Assembly: GCA_021399435.1 (NCBI GenBank)
Contig: JAJTUP010000140.1
Location: 1-64,000 of the forward strand
DNA from: Diaporthe sp. PMI_573
Taxonomy: Eukaryota; Ascomycota; Sordariomycetes; Diaporthales; Diaporthaceae
Direction: 5' to 3'
Length of the DNA stretch: 64,000 nt
Shown here: positions 19,377-30,569 of the stretch, in pieces
How the letters are laid out: every line of letters begins with the position of its first letter
How positions within the stretch are numbered: position 1 is the stretch's first letter
Made by a program: the position numbers and the translations under genes
Notes under the pieces: model-generated
Database searches by the model: none
What the model saw: only the letters and a program-made list of their open reading frames with translations
What the model was told of the DNA's origin: nothing

Positions 19377-20321
19377 CTAAGTGACCAACACGCAGTCCAC
19401 AGCACGGTCAGCTACCGCCAAGTACAATTCGTCCAACTGTCTTTCCTCATGTTCAATTTCGTACCGCTGAAGTCTGTGTTTTGCTAAAACATCGGCGATT
19501 ATATCCTCTCCGAATAGCTCCCAGAAGCGACGGAACTTGTAAACCTCAAGCTCCCTTTGACTAAGAGAGAACGGTGACGGAGGCGGCTGTGTACAAGAGA
19601 ACACAACGGACCAGATCTTCATCCACTGCCTTGCCTGCAATCCAGGAATTCTATCCGCAGCCGACCCCTGCCTTTCGAGCTCTCGTACCTGCGAGTCTCG
19701 GAGGCCGCCAAATATAATGGGCAGCCGATGACGGCATTCCTTGCTCCGCATATGGCCGTCCCTAAGTCTGACTGTCAGGAAAGTCTCGTAGCAGACCGAA
19801 CAGTAGATAGGTTCCAAATGCACTGAGCACAAATGCTCTCGCACATCATCTATGCTGAGGAGACAATGCCTTGTCAAGCAGCTGAGATGGGATTCCCTAT
19901 CTCTGACGAAGAAAGGGCACGGCCATACTCTGGGTGCTGAATTGATCGGGTGCTTAGCGAGGACAATATCTCTCCCGGCGGAATCAGAGATTGATCCAGA
20001 ACTTGCTGCGCCTTGGCCAGAACAGAGTTGTGAGCGCTTTCCATGGTTCTCTGGGCTTGGGTGCAAGGTGCTATTCCTGGACGGGTTTACATGTGCTGAG
20101 TTGAACCTCTCCACCGCAGTTCTCGTCAACTCGTCCACGAATCCTGCAAAACTGTGGGTAGGGTCGAGCTTTAGGGACCCGGTACCAGCATTGTTCAAGT
20201 GTTTCCTGGCTGCAGGTGGACTTGTGCCTTGGCATAGATGTGCCCCATCTTCGCGGGGTAAATCTCCCGGCTCAACTTTGGACAACCATGAGGAGACATC
20301 CTGGAATCCTCGCTTTGCCAT
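19377..20321 (-). CDS. Fungal C2H2-like zinc-finger domain protein
   Basis: Single exon, 314 residues, ATG at 20321 (MAKRGFQDVSSWLSK). The core starts with WPCPFFVRDRESHLSCL, followed by a degenerate finger VREHLCSVHLEPIYCSVCYE, TFLTVRLRDGHMRSKEC. This is the pattern of a large ascomycete family in which a CPF...R-D block precedes atypical C2H2 fingers. A C-terminal helical part (QWMKIWSVVFSC, KFRRFWELFGEDIIADVLAK) follows. There is no transmembrane segment or signal peptide. DNA or RNA binding is the family assumption; the role is unknown. The gene appears intact with a TATA box upstream. Confidence 0.8.
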   Translation of the reverse strand: MAKRGFQDVSSWLSKVEPGDLPREDGAHLCQGTSPPAARKHLNNAGTGSLKLDPTHSFAGFVDELTRTAVERFNSAHVNPSRNSTLHPSPENHGKRSQLCSGQGAASSGSISDSAGRDIVLAKHPINSAPRVWPCPFFVRDRESHLSCLTRHCLLSIDDVREHLCSVHLEPIYCSVCYETFLTVRLRDGHMRSKECRHRLPIIFGGLRDSQVRELERQGSAADRIPGLQARQWMKIWSVVFSCTQPPPSPFSLSQRELEVYKFRRFWELFGEDIIADVLAKHRLQRYEIEHEERQLDELYLAVADRAVDCVLVT

Positions 20322-20476
20322 CTGGCCCAGATCTTGAGAATATATGGTGTTTAAATTGGGCTGACTGTATCGAAACTGGCACCTAGACGAAGTTGAAACT
20401 GCTGGTGATTTAGAGTCGCCCGCAAGGCTATGGGAGAGTAAATATGTGCGAGTTTAGTAGTAATTTAAAACTCAGA

Positions 20477-20486
20477 ACTTATATAG
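20477..20486 (-). promoter_or_regulatory. TATA-like box of the C2H2-like gene
   Basis: CTATATAAGT on the minus strand lies about 155 bp before the ATG at 20321. A second AT-rich box (TATATAAATC) follows at about 20506. Confidence 0.45.
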
Positions 20487-20860
20487 AAAAGATGTCAGCG
20501 GTGATTTATATATTCAGACTGTTTGACTGCGCCACTGGTTGCTCAAGCTTTACGCAACTGCGTGAAGTTGTTGGACTGTATGATCGGTCGTAGCAGGGGG
20601 CAGCTTACTTTGGTCTTTAACTATGGCCAAGACGCCATCAAAGGAAATTCCCTTTCATCAAAACCTGAATTCAGCCAGCGCACAATGTTATTAACAGTCT
20701 TGGCCTCACTCTTGGTCGACAAAACAGCCGATGGGGATATACTATAATTATAAAGCACCGTGGATCGAAGCAAACACGTGGTACCAGCGTATAAACCGTA
20801 AAATGTTTAAACTTATAGATATAAAGCTAACTATATGTAACGTTAGTTAGTTATAGTTAT
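20487..20860. other. No gene seen
   Basis: AT-rich sequence before the solo LTR; a short plus frame (20523-20747) lacks signatures. Confidence 0.4.
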
Positions 20861-21064
20861 TGTTGAATGGCCTTTGCCATATGGCGATAGTACGTACGTA
20901 CGTAGGGGTCTGTTGGTTGGTTCTGATTATATTGCTTGCTTAGGGAAACGGGTGTACTATCGTACGAAGGGGAAGAGGCCACTCTTCCCCAGCCGGGCCC
21001 CCGGCTGACTAAGCACACCCAACCTATCGAACTACGTGCGATCCAACCAGGTGCTATTCCAACA
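20861..21064 (-). mobile_element. Solo Copia LTR with 5-bp TSD
   Basis: This 204-bp sequence nearly equals the LTRs at 23849-24051 and 46386-46589. It has TG...CA termini (TGTTGGAATA...TTCAACA on the minus strand) and is flanked by the 5-bp duplication GTTAT (20856-20860, 21065-21069). It is the product of LTR-LTR recombination of the Copia family found elsewhere in this window. Confidence 0.95.
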
Positions 21065-21105
21065 GTTATCTTAATTATAACTCAGCACGAGCACAATACT
21101 GTACC

Positions 21106-21384
21106 TTATTGTATGAACACAAAGACAGTACAATTAATTAAATAGTCCTCGAGTGATAAGTCTTTATTATATTGTGCCTTCGCTTCTAATGTCCACTCCT
21201 GTATCAGTTGCTCATATGTCGCTATGATGGACTTGGGTTTGCTTTCTCCCTGGTTGATCGGTGTAGTTAAAGCCCCCATTTCTTGTCTCGCCTTCCCCAA
21301 GTCTCTCAATGATGATCGATTGCCCAAAGAGTACAATATCATGCAAAAAGAACGCTTGTTTCGAAATATCGGTTGCCACCGCAC
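21106..21384 (-). CDS. Unidentified gene fragment related to 47.0-47.1 kb
   Basis: The minus strand holds ATDISKQAFFLHDIVLFGQS in one frame and SIIATYEQLIQEWTLEAKAQ, YNKDLSLEDYLINC in another. The region 21230-21390 is recognisably similar at nucleotide level to 46965-47115 (shared CAAAAAGAACG and CGATTG(C/T)C blocks), where MSEQSFFLGYVALIRQSTIC is encoded. It is probably two diverged copies of a small fungal gene. Function and intact structure are unclear. Confidence 0.3.
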   Translation of the reverse strand: MRWQPIFRNKRSFCMILYSLGNRSSLRDLGKARQEMGALTTPINQGESKPKSIIATYEQLIQEWTLEAKAQYNKDLSLEDYLINCTVFVFIQ

Positions 21385-21475
21385 ATATTACGCTTGTAAT
21401 CACTTGCTACCATCAGCAAGCACCCCAGGCCTCTGGTTTGCCATTTCAAAATCTCAGTACGTCAACTGATGACAC

Positions 21476-21868
21476 CTAGTCGAGCTCATTGACCTCTATC
21501 GCGATTGGACCCTTCGAAACCGGGCCATAATCATCACTGTCAGCATCCTCGTCGTCAGTTGGCTCGACGACGGGCCGCCACGTGCCATCAACCCCAACAA
21601 GTATCGACTTCGTTTCCAGCTTGTTTTGCTCCTCCAGTTGTCTACGCACACCAAGCAGAAAGCTATTGATACGAAGACTCCTCGGCCTGGCATCCCCAAA
21701 ACAGATGGGACATTTCCACTTGTCGGGGTCCGAGAGCTCGAGACGTTTCGGGGATGTACAAACGAACTGTTGTCCGTTTTTGATCGCCTGCTTGATCGGG
21801 CGTGTGTTCAGCCACGTCTCGAGATCGAAACATTCCATGTGAGTGCACACGATTGCATTCTTTTGTTT
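21476..21868 (-). pseudogene. MIZ/SP-RING (SUMO-ligase type) zinc-finger fragment
   Basis: The exon reads KQKNAIVCTHMECFDLETWL, NTRPIKQAIKNGQQFVC, LSDPDKWKCPICFGDARPRS and a Glu/Asp-rich tail to a stop at 21476. The Cys-His pattern (C-T-H-x2-C-F-D-x3-W-L ... W-x-C-P-x-C) is that of MIZ/SP-RING domains of PIAS/Siz SUMO E3 ligases. It probably starts at an AG acceptor near 21869. No N-terminal exons are found in the repeat-like sequence upstream, so it is likely a truncated relic. Confidence 0.6.
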
Positions 21869-22289
21869 CTAACTGTTGGAAGGCAGCACTTCGGGCCCGT
21901 CGGAGGCCCGGTGAAGGGCACCGTAGTATCGGCGAAAGGCACCGCAGCACCGCTCAGGCCCATATGGCGCCCAAGTCAGGGCTGAGCCTCGCTCAGGCCA
22001 GCGTGCATCGAGATCCATGAGGGATGGGCAGGTCAGGTTATAAGGTGGGTGGCTAGACGCACTGGAATCACAATGTAGTTAGGTATCAATCGTAACATAG
22101 CACGGAATGTTCAGATCCTGATCTGCCCTCAAGCAATCTTTGCCCAGCATCTTCCCCTGACCTCTTGACATATACATTTACAGATAATACAATAACGACT
22201 TATCTTTAAACCAAAGATTTGCCTTACACCTCCAGAAGTTCTTTTAATAGCGTGAAGGCTGGCTGACGCTGGGAGAACTATGAAAACTA
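21869..22289. other. No gene seen; GGCACCG repeats at 21900-21950
   Basis: Short GC-rich duplications (GAAGGGCACCG / GAAAGGCACCG) near 21910-21950. The remainder has no supported gene. Confidence 0.4.
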
Positions 22290-23286
22290 AATGGCGTATG
22301 TGTGCCTGCCCGAGTACCTCGGGCTCTTTGAACGAGATCTGCGGGTAGTCACTCGGTCTCGCCCCACTGTAAAGGCACCAGACCTCAAACTTGCCGCCGT
22401 TTCCTGGGATGTTATCTTCTGCGATGTATTCGACCAGTTTGTCGAGCCAGTGCCCTACCAGCGAATGCTGATGTCTTTAAGAGTCATTTCGTAATCAATT
22501 ACGTGTGACCTCTCCCGGTAGTTGTCGTCCCACTCCCACGTCTCAAACCTCTCGGCATGGGCAAAGAAGAGGAAAATTTCCCCGTGCCTAGCACAAATAT
22601 CGGCGACACAGCAAGCGCAGTGGTAATCGTGACGACCTTTCAGATGATCCAGGCCCAAGTATTTCGCCGTGTATTGATGACGTAGAGGATAGGCGAGAAA
22701 TTTTGACCGGTGCTGCAGATGGGACCATCCCGACAGAGCCTGCCGAAGAGTTTCGGCCTGAGAATCTAACGCCGAGGCCGACGGGTAAGAGCCTTTGGAC
22801 TTGTAAATGAGGTTGTAGGTCAAAACCCCTAGGTGCCCCGTCTCGGCGGTTTGAATCTTGATATCGGTGAGCATTTAGGCCGTCCCATCGATCACCATGG
22901 TAGCCAAAGCAAAACCCACCTTGTAGGTGACGTCTGCATAGCAAGCGACGTAGGAACAATCAAATGCTGAAGGCTGCTCGGTAGGCAGTGTCATAGAATC
23001 TTCCCGATACTTTAAGCGCATAGTGCCGCCGCCTGTGTGCTCTGAAGGGAGGCAAATGACAAGCGTCCTAATCATGCCCGGAATCTCCTCGGTACTGTCC
23101 TGGAACGTCAGCTATCTACTACGGTGCTATGGGCTGGTTCTCGCCGCCACCTACTCTTTGTGAGCTTTGAGCTTGGCTTCTGGACTGAAGAGGAGGTACT
23201 TGTCGAGCTCGGCACAAACACTAAAGTCTCCGCTGAGGGCAGGCGGTACTCTGAGCTCCCTGGCGATATGCTTTGCAAGCCTGTCA
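22290..23286 (-). pseudogene. 2OG-Fe(II) oxygenase-like gene, truncated and frameshifted
   Basis: Exons ...23155, 23094-22920 and 22856-22455 are joined by introns of 60 bp (23095-23154) and 63 bp (22857-22919), all GT-AG and in frame. They read VDRLAKHIARELRVPPALSG, EAKLKAHK-DTEEIPGMIRTL, VICLPSEHTGG, YADVTYK-IQTAETGHLG and VLTYNLIYKSKG. This is the fungal prolyl-hydroxylase-like family. The HxD metal pair (HKD) survives, but the second His (usually DVTHE) is Tyr, and the 2OG-binding Arg after SG appears lost. After a stop at 22455 the next frame continues GHWLDKLVEYIAEDNIPGNG, a one-base shift. The N-terminus is missing at about 23287. Confidence 0.7.
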
Positions 23287-23364
23287 ACTTAGCCTAGTAC
23301 TTCCGGTCCTATTGGATGATAGCTGGTGCGCCCACCACCAGTTACCTCGGTCTCATATCCTGCC

Positions 23365-23525
23365 AAGTGCCAACGAATCCACTCGAATCAATCCACATAA
23401 ATCCACCATGATTTCGGATGGATGGATTGATTCATATTTTGGTTCACGATGGAATGCATTGAATGGACGATGGATCCATTGAGTTGATCCATTGTGGATT
23501 CAAATGGATTGATTGCGAGGCTTGG
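23365..23525. mobile_element. Short hAT-like MITE relic
   Basis: About 160 bp between CCAAGTGCCAACGAATCCAC and the inverted CCAAGCCTCGCAATCAATCC, with many internal TGGAT/ATCCA motifs as in the hAT ends at 8.2 and 11.8/14.7 kb. I find no target duplication, so the boundaries are approximate. Confidence 0.4.
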
Positions 23526-23848
23526 AGAAGGGTTCAGCCTGGCCCTCTGGCCTAGACGACTGCAATTGAACCTAAGGTCTAAAACTTTCCGAGGGCGCGA
23601 AAGCCCTGAAATAGCCATTGTGACCACTATTGTAGTTACCTCACTCTGCAGCTATAACGGAGGAAGGCGGTGTGTTGGTTGGCACGTCCGTCTCCATCAG
23701 AGTTGTACTCTTTGTCCATCGTCCGAGCTCTCCACACAGAAACGGTCGCCGGAGCCGGTCCTTCTTCGTTCGGCCTCAATGAATTTCCCTTATTGAACGC
23801 TTTGTATATCTATCGGCCAGCAGATGTTCAGTGTTACATGTTACAGCA
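23526..23848. other. No gene seen
   Basis: Unique-looking sequence between the MITE relic and the Copia LTR; open frames here have no recognisable content. Confidence 0.35.
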
Positions 23849-24795
23849 TGTTGGAATAGCACCTGGTTGGATCGCACGTAGTTCGATAGGTTGGGTGTGC
23901 TTAGTCAGCCGGGGGCCCGGCTGGGGAAGAGTGGCCTCTTCCCCTTCGTACGAAGTACACCCGTTTCCCGAAGCAAGCAATACAATCAGAACCAACCAAC
24001 AGACCCCTACGTACGTACGTACTATCGCCATATGGCAAAGGCCATTCAACACTGATCAGTGGATTGCTTGGCAATTCACAGATTGGCAAGAGTGAAGAGA
24101 CGAGGCTCGCACAAAGACGACTAGCCTGAGGAGATTGCAGCAGTGCTGCCTCGGGAGAGTCGGGAATCGTGCGCTTGTGCTATATCCCAGGAGTACTTCT
24201 TTCTTTTGCTTGAGAAGGCGTCTACTACGGTAGAAGCTGAGATCGTACGAGAAAGAAGCACTTCTAGACGACTAAACTACTCAATTCTTCTGCTTGAGAA
24301 GGTCTTCACTATTGTGAAGGCTGAGATCGTACGAGAAAGAGTAGCAAGGTGTGCGCCATTGCACAACTATACAACCCCAGACTATACGAGACGACATAGT
24401 CTATATATATCAACAACTCGATTCGCACGATACGACGCGAAGACCACCACCATGTCAAACCCGACAACTCCGGAAGAACAGTCCCAGACTGAGGCGAGCA
24501 ATAGCCAAATCCATCACCAGCTGACATACGAAGAAGTTCGAGGGGAAAGCACTATCCCGATGTCAGTATGGCGGAGCCGTACGAACCTCGAGATATGGTT
24601 TAACCCAATTGACCCTCACAACGCTCCCACGGAAGCCGAGCTGAACACATACATCGCACGGCTTACATGGGAAATAAGAACAATGGGAATATCTAGAAGA
24701 AATCTCCAAATATCTTTGTGCGAGGACTTTGAGGGATGGACCGAGGTCCAATACAACACAGTGGATCGTCTGTTCCTAAAGGAGCTGATTGAGGC
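23849..24795 (+). mobile_element. Truncated Copia copy: 5' LTR, leader and gag start
   Basis: LTR 23849-24051 (203 bp, TG...CA), a leader with two similar about 55-bp direct repeats (GCTTGAGAAGG...GAGATCGTACGAGAAAGA at 24196-24263 and 24291-24342), then the gag ATG at 24452. The segment is nearly identical to the reverse complement of 46589-45651. Identity ends abruptly at about 24796 within gag codon 115, where unrelated sequence begins. Without a 3' LTR it is immobile. Confidence 0.92.
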
Positions 24796-24910
24796 TAAAT
24801 GGTCTAATATGCCCTATTCTTCATACCCGGATTGCTGGTGTCGTTTGATATGGACCCGATGGTCGTTATGCCGGATCCTTATTTGCTCTGCGGGTCCACT
24901 TGCAACATAG
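24452..24910 (+). pseudogene. Copia Gag N-terminal fragment
   Basis: MSNPTTPEEQSQTEASNSQI to VDRLFLKELIEA is identical to the first 114 residues of the Gag-Pol frame at 45983. The remaining 38 codons derive from flanking sequence. Confidence 0.85.
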
Positions 24911-26406
24911 ACAAATGATAAAATTCTAATGTTAATGTAGTTATAGGTGAAGATGCTTTCGCTAACGCTGTCGATGTATATACTGCTCGTAAACTGGAAA
25001 TGCTCATCCCAACTTATCATCAGGACCGTGCCGCTATCGAGGACTTTCCATCATGTTATACTTTTCACCCGCAGTCAGGGACAAATGTGAATTCTTCGCA
25101 CCAGGCCAATCCCGCCGCAGACATCAGCCGACATTGAGAAATGTTCTCAAAAGGCATTTGGACGGGCCATGTTGTTGAATGGAGGGCGCTTGGCCTCTGT
25201 ATAGCAGGGCTGTTTACTGCCGCATTCGGTATAGGCCATGGGTTTACTTAATTGAATTAGAGCAAGTTAACTAATCTTCTAGCCAGAGGTCGCCCAGTTA
25301 AAAGTTTCACGATCAGGCTTTCCAGCCTCTGATCTTGCCTTTTTTCACTAGCGGCGCTAAGCCACATGTGTAAGCAGAATTCGATATCTGAGCCACTGGG
25401 GACGCGTCAGTAAGTACCTTTTGTATTGGTAGGGATGGTATTTTCAAGGATTGTCTTTCAAGCAGTGTACTTTTCCAATGTGTTGTGTGTGGAGTACAAT
25501 GCTTGTCAGAAGTACCTGTATTTAGCCCAACAGCCATGATGTAGTCTTTCAAAATACGGGACTTCTGTTGGGTAGTCAGACATATTTATGCACCAAAGTC
25601 TCGAAAAGTACGATCTTTCTGGTCGACCACCATACATACAATACTGTAGTCACAATACAGAACACTTGAAAGTTTTGCTTGGCGCCTCGAAAGAGTCCTA
25701 GTGTTGCATTTTTCAATAGATGGAAGCTGCTGTGTCCGGGAAGCACCTAGCATATTTCCATTCTTCTTATAAGTATTGTACAGTGTGGAGCAAAAATAGC
25801 TTCCTCTTTTCTAATACCCTTCAACTTTCCAAGTGTGCCCACACAGTGTTCTTTTACTAACCTTAGGCACCGTGTACACCACAATAAGCTCCAAGTTGAC
25901 TATAACTGTTGATTAGCCAAGCTAACGCGATACATTAGTTAAATAAAGTTAAAGCTTACTAAATTAAAGCTTACTAATTTCAACCTTCAAAGCCCCTCGT
26001 ACGACCTAGATTCTTCTTTCTATTCCGACATCAAGGGTTCAAAAGTCAGAACTGACTACTGCAACAGCGTCTTACCTGTAATAAGTTAGATGACCAAAGT
26101 TTTGCATGCTCCACGATCAATCTAGAAGCCCTATACCAAAGCTGTAATCGTATTAGTGTCAGGTAGTAGTATAAGTAGGTGATGTGTGGTAAGTTCTAGA
26201 ATACTCAATGACGTTAGCCGCCTCATTCTGTTTGTGTTTAGAATATGATTATAGGAGCAGACAATATTGTAGAATTTATTAGAAGAATAGAGGTAAATTA
26301 ATTATCAAAGAATCCACTCCCCCAGGCCCATCTTGTGGCACGCTATGAAAGAAGAAAAGAATAAGGTCGGTAGGAATTTGCAATTACGCTATTGAGGTCC
26401 CCGGAA
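24911..26406. other. AT-rich stretch without a supported gene
   Basis: 1.5 kb. A weak frame at 24950-25135 (GEDAFANAVDVYTARKLEML, IPTYHQDRAAIEDFPSCYTF) could be an exon following an AG at 24948, but no family or partner exon is seen. The rest (25200-26400) looks intergenic. Its right end is the 3' flank of the WD40 gene. Confidence 0.45.
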
Positions 26407-29400
26407 TCATTGCTTCGGAGTTACGAACCAACATACATGGCCTGAAGCAGACCCTATGCAAAGTATTAGGTCTCTTACAGCTGATGCTGTTGGCCTATAT
26501 TCTGGTGGGAGCCAGATAACCCTCTCATTGTCTTTCACAATCCAGATCTCGTCAGGGCTCAGGCCAAATTCATTAATAACAGGCTGTACTGCTGATTCAT
26601 TGGGAGTGGGCGCTTCACTTGCTAGAGAGTCTGAGAGCAAGTTGATCGTTCCAGAATCAGTAAGCAGCTGTGTACTGGATAATGGGTCGAAAGTGAGACT
26701 TTGAGTGAGGCCCAGGTTGAGCGTCTGACGGTGCGCGCCCGTAGCCACGTCCCAGAGCCGGACCGTCCTGTCGTAAGATGCCGATGCCAGCGTCTTCCCG
26801 TCGGCCGAGAAGGCCACCGAGCTAGCCGAGCCGCTATGGCCCTCGAGCGTCTGGCGGAGGGCGCCCGTGGCCACGTCCCAGAGCCGGACCGTCCTGTCGT
26901 CAGATGCCGAGGCCAGCGTCTGCCCGTCGCGTGAGAAGGCCACCGACCTAACCCAGCCGCTATGGCCCTCGAGCGTCTGGCGGAGGGCGCCCGTGGCCAC
27001 GTCCCAGAGCCGGACCGTCCTGTCGTCAGATGCCGATGCCAGCGTCTGCCCGTCGGCCGAGAAGGCCACCGACCTAACCGAGTCGCTATGGCCCTCGAGC
27101 GTCTGGCGGTGGGCGCCCGTGGCCACGTCCCAGAGCCGGACCGTCCTGTCACGAGATGCCGAGGCCAGCGTCTGCCCGTCGCGTAAGAAGGCCACCGACG
27201 TAACCGAGTTGCTATGGCCCTCGAGCGTCTGACGGTGTGAGTCCCAGTCAGGTTTCACGCCTTGAACAGTAGGGAGGCTTGGCAGCCGTTGATCCCAAAA
27301 CCTTTGTCGTACTCGGCTTTGAACCGGAGAGAATAAGAGTATAGTGCTATATGTCTGGAGAGGCGCATATGCAATGATCGATCCAAAGCTCGAGATAACT
27401 CTGGTGGCATCCTTGACAAAGCTATAAAGCTCTGAGTTTATCTACAGAAATTACCATAAAGGTTAGCCTGAGGATGTTTTAAGGAGAGATACTACTGTAC
27501 TAACCTTCACAATCCCAAGTAGCTTTTCAAGTCCGAAGGCCCCTTCCGAAAGTCGGCCAAGAATTGACAAGGCCTCCACCCAGTGAAGAAAGTGGGTGCA
27601 GAGAAACTTATGGATGTCGCTATCCATAGATCGTTTGCTGCCTTGTAAGTGATGAATTCAGTACAGGCAGGCATACTGGAGGTCAGAAGGGATGCATTTG
27701 TTTATGTTTCCCTGTTCGATCTTGTCTCTGGACGCGTCTAGCTTTTGGATATTGCAGATGTCTCGCTTAAGCCCTGCTTGCATACGCTGGATGCATTTCA
27801 TTGTTAACATGGCGTGTGTATCTGCGGCGTCGACCCGGTATTTGTGCGCCCCTTGATCAACAGGGCTGAGAAGGAAGTCGCTGAACGATTTGTGTAGTGA
27901 TCGTATAGGGCCATAAGGCTCGGTGGGGATATCTAGCACTGCATGCAACTCCGGAAGCCACCAGTTGATATCGTCCATGTCTGTGCCTAGAAGACAAGAG
28001 AATGATACAACCGGAAGTGGGGTCGCAAGAAGAACAAGAGCGCCTAGGAATTGTAGCTGCTGACCATATCCTGCTTCCTCGTCACCAGGGAATACCTGGG
28101 TTAGGATAGGGTCGTATATTTGGTGGAGTTGAGACTTATTCTCTTGACCTTGCTTAAGCCACAGCTTTAGCTGTTTCCTTGGATCTCTCGGGTGCTTTTC
28201 ATCATAGACAAACCGGCAAAGAGTCGCAGCATAGATGAAGAGGGGCTCAGGGCTTGTGGCTAGGTAGACCAGGCGGTCTAAGTCGTCAACGGCGGGCCAG
28301 GGGTCTTGTGTGAGATCGCACTTCATCCTGATGTCCTTAAATCTCGTCTTCAAGAAAGTCTGGATGTCAGACTTGGAATCCTCGCGGAATTCTCGGTGGA
28401 GCTCCAGGCGGCGAACAATCTTTCTCTCCAAGGAAGGCCGGAATGCTGCAACGATCTTACGATCAGACCTGCTTGTGAACAACACACGGAGGCGTATTGT
28501 AGTGATTGTGCAAAGCTTAGAAAGCAGGCCTACAACCTGTGCGATGTGTCCAGGACGCTCACACTCGTCTAAGGCGTCGATGATGATCACCCTCGGCAGT
28601 TGGCTTGTGTCGGGAGACAGTAGACCTGCCAAAGGGAGCCATAAGAGCTTGTTGAATTGGAATTCAAGGCCTTTCTTTTCCACTGCGTCCCTATCAAGAT
28701 TGTCAAGGGATTCCCGAAGACATTCCATGAAGGAGGGAATTGCCTCAGCCAGCTGGATGGCAAGGGTGGGGAATAGTCGATTGGTGTCATTGCGGCCCTG
28801 CTCTCCCCTCTTGAAGAAGTAGCCAGCAGAGAGTTGGTGTTTGCTGTGGAATGAGCCGGCGACAGTGCGTGCGATGGTAGACTTGCCAGTCCCCGCAGGG
28901 CCCACAAGCCAGAACAGAGGTTCGGCGGAGTCTTCTTGTGCCCATTGTGTGATCGTTCCCCGGATGCGAATCCGAGTGCCTCTCTCGCATTTTGGGCTGC
29001 CTTGGACATCAGCACTATCAAAGCGCGCTTCATTGACAGTAGGAAGGTCCATGGGGCGACTTTGGAGGATTTCGCTACATAGTTATAAGCAAAGGTAGTA
29101 CATAGATTAGAAAGATAAACATACTTTGTCAGCTTATGCTCAGAGAGCTGCTGTGATGAAATGTCACGATGATTCGATGAAATGTCACGATGCTGCGTGG
29201 AGACTAGGAGCTGGTCTTTCGTAACTAATAGAAGCGCTCACATGTTATTAAGCTGCTATCGTGCCACCTTGCTGATGCCTTCTAGTTCTTTGATTTTAGA
29301 GAGTACTTGCTTGTGCCCATTGTGGCCATAATATCACAGCCTACATCAAGGAGGAAACAGAATTTACTTACTAGACACTAATTCTTGAATAGGCCTCTCC

Positions 29401-30569
29401 TGTACCACCCTACCTGGCGGTATGGCTGAGAGGAGCTCTTTCGCAAATGCTGCTGCCGCTGCGGCTGCGTACTCCTGCCAGATCTTGTTCTTGTGAGAGT
29501 CTGCATAATCACAAATCCCGCGTATTGCAAGACTCGGAAAGTCCTGCAGCCCTGCAGCCTCCATCTCGAAACACAGTACCCCAAGCTCTCTGCTCAAGTG
29601 GTCTCGTGTCTTCCCATGCTTAATGACCTGATTGCCAGAGGCAATGTTTCCGTAATGAATGACTGGATCAGTGTCGTCTCTGGCGTCCCGCTGAATTGTC
29701 TGCGCGCGATCGCACTGGTCGCAGGCAGAATCTGGATTGACATGCTCATACTCTGCTCGGAATAGGTAATCGTTGGAGCTGCCCTGATATCCAAATTTCT
29801 TCTTCGTCTTTTTGGGGCTCTTCTCGACGAGCTCTGATAAGAAACGAGGGATGTGGCTCTCTTCAATCAGGTGATTAGCCTGAAGCTGACTTAAAGTCGC
29901 CAATAAGACCTGGGGTGGCGTGTTGAGCGATCCCGTGCGCTGAAACTCTCCGTCCCGCACCGTTTTGCCTCGGTCGTACTGGATGACTCCTCCACTGGTG
30001 CCGGTGGGCTGACCGACCACGATGTCGCCCAGTCGAATATCTTGTGTTGATGACGGTGCGCCGCCGCCGATTCCGACCATCAGACCGAAGCGGATGGACC
30101 TAAAGGTCCGCAGCATGTCCTTGGCCACGGTGGCGGCAGTCGTGGTGCCGTATATCCCCGCAGGCAAGCAGGCAATGGCGACGTTGTGACCCTGGATCTG
30201 GCCCAAGACGTAGCTGTTGTGATCGGCCGGATTCTGCTCGGACAGGTTTGGGTGGACCTGATCGAGCATCCCCTTCGCCGCCGCCATTTCCAACGGCAGA
30301 GCGGAGACCCAGCCCACCGTGTACTCTTCCAGTGCAAACGCAGGCTCGTTCTCAGGCACATGGATCGTGCGGGTTTGGTTGGATGTTCGAGAGTCCGAAT
30401 CATCGGTACCTGTTACAGCACCCAAGTTAGTCCGAAATCCCACAACACAAGGATATAACACCTTACAAAGCTCCGAGCCACGGTTTCGCTTGAGCCCGCT
30501 TCGCGTGCTGGCCCCTGTGCTCGTTCCAGCATCATCCTTAGACTCAGTCTTGCTGGGCGATTCGGACAT
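26407..30569 (-). CDS. NLR-like PNP-NACHT-WD40 protein gene with an in-frame TGA
   Basis: Model: exon 30569-30467; 57-bp intron; 30409-29372 (PNP/UDP-phosphorylase-like domain: EYTVGWVSALPLEMAAAKGM, GLMVGIGGGAPSS, RLGDIVVGQPTGTSGGVIQY, VLCFEMEAAGLQDFPSLAIR, GICDYADSHKN); an unresolved linker; exon ending 29125 (QQLSEHKLT); 50-bp intron; 29074-27505 with NACHT (Walker A WLVGPAGTGKST, Walker B VIIIDALDECER); 63-bp intron; 27441-26407 with four WD40 repeats and a tail. In the NACHT exon, codon 27660-27658 is TGA (CLY-stop-IHHLQG) where the family has Trp (Y-W-V-H-H-L). The frame continues open and splices correctly beyond it. Fungal NLRs of this type act in non-self recognition or incompatibility cell death; that role is family-based inference. 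As written only PNP-NACHT would be made. Confidence 0.85.
26737..27240. repeat. Four near-identical 126-bp WD40-coding repeats
   Basis: Four 42-residue units (HRQTLEGHS..SVAFS.DGQ, TLASAS.DRTVRLWDVATGA) are almost identical at DNA level and more GC-rich than the surroundings. Variation concentrates at a few codons: NSVT, DSVR, GWVR and GSAS after GHS, and R/D/D/Y before DRTVRLW. This is typical of repeats under concerted evolution with diversifying ligand-contact positions. Confidence 0.9.

Noticed and set aside
20936..21145. ORF across the solo LTR
   Set aside because: Consists of LTR sequence; similar ORFs recur at 23834-24095 and 46348-46742 for the same reason.
26456..27232. Long plus-strand ORFs opposite the WD40 repeats
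   Set aside because: They are periodic shadows of the 126-bp repeats, with repetitive low-information translations.
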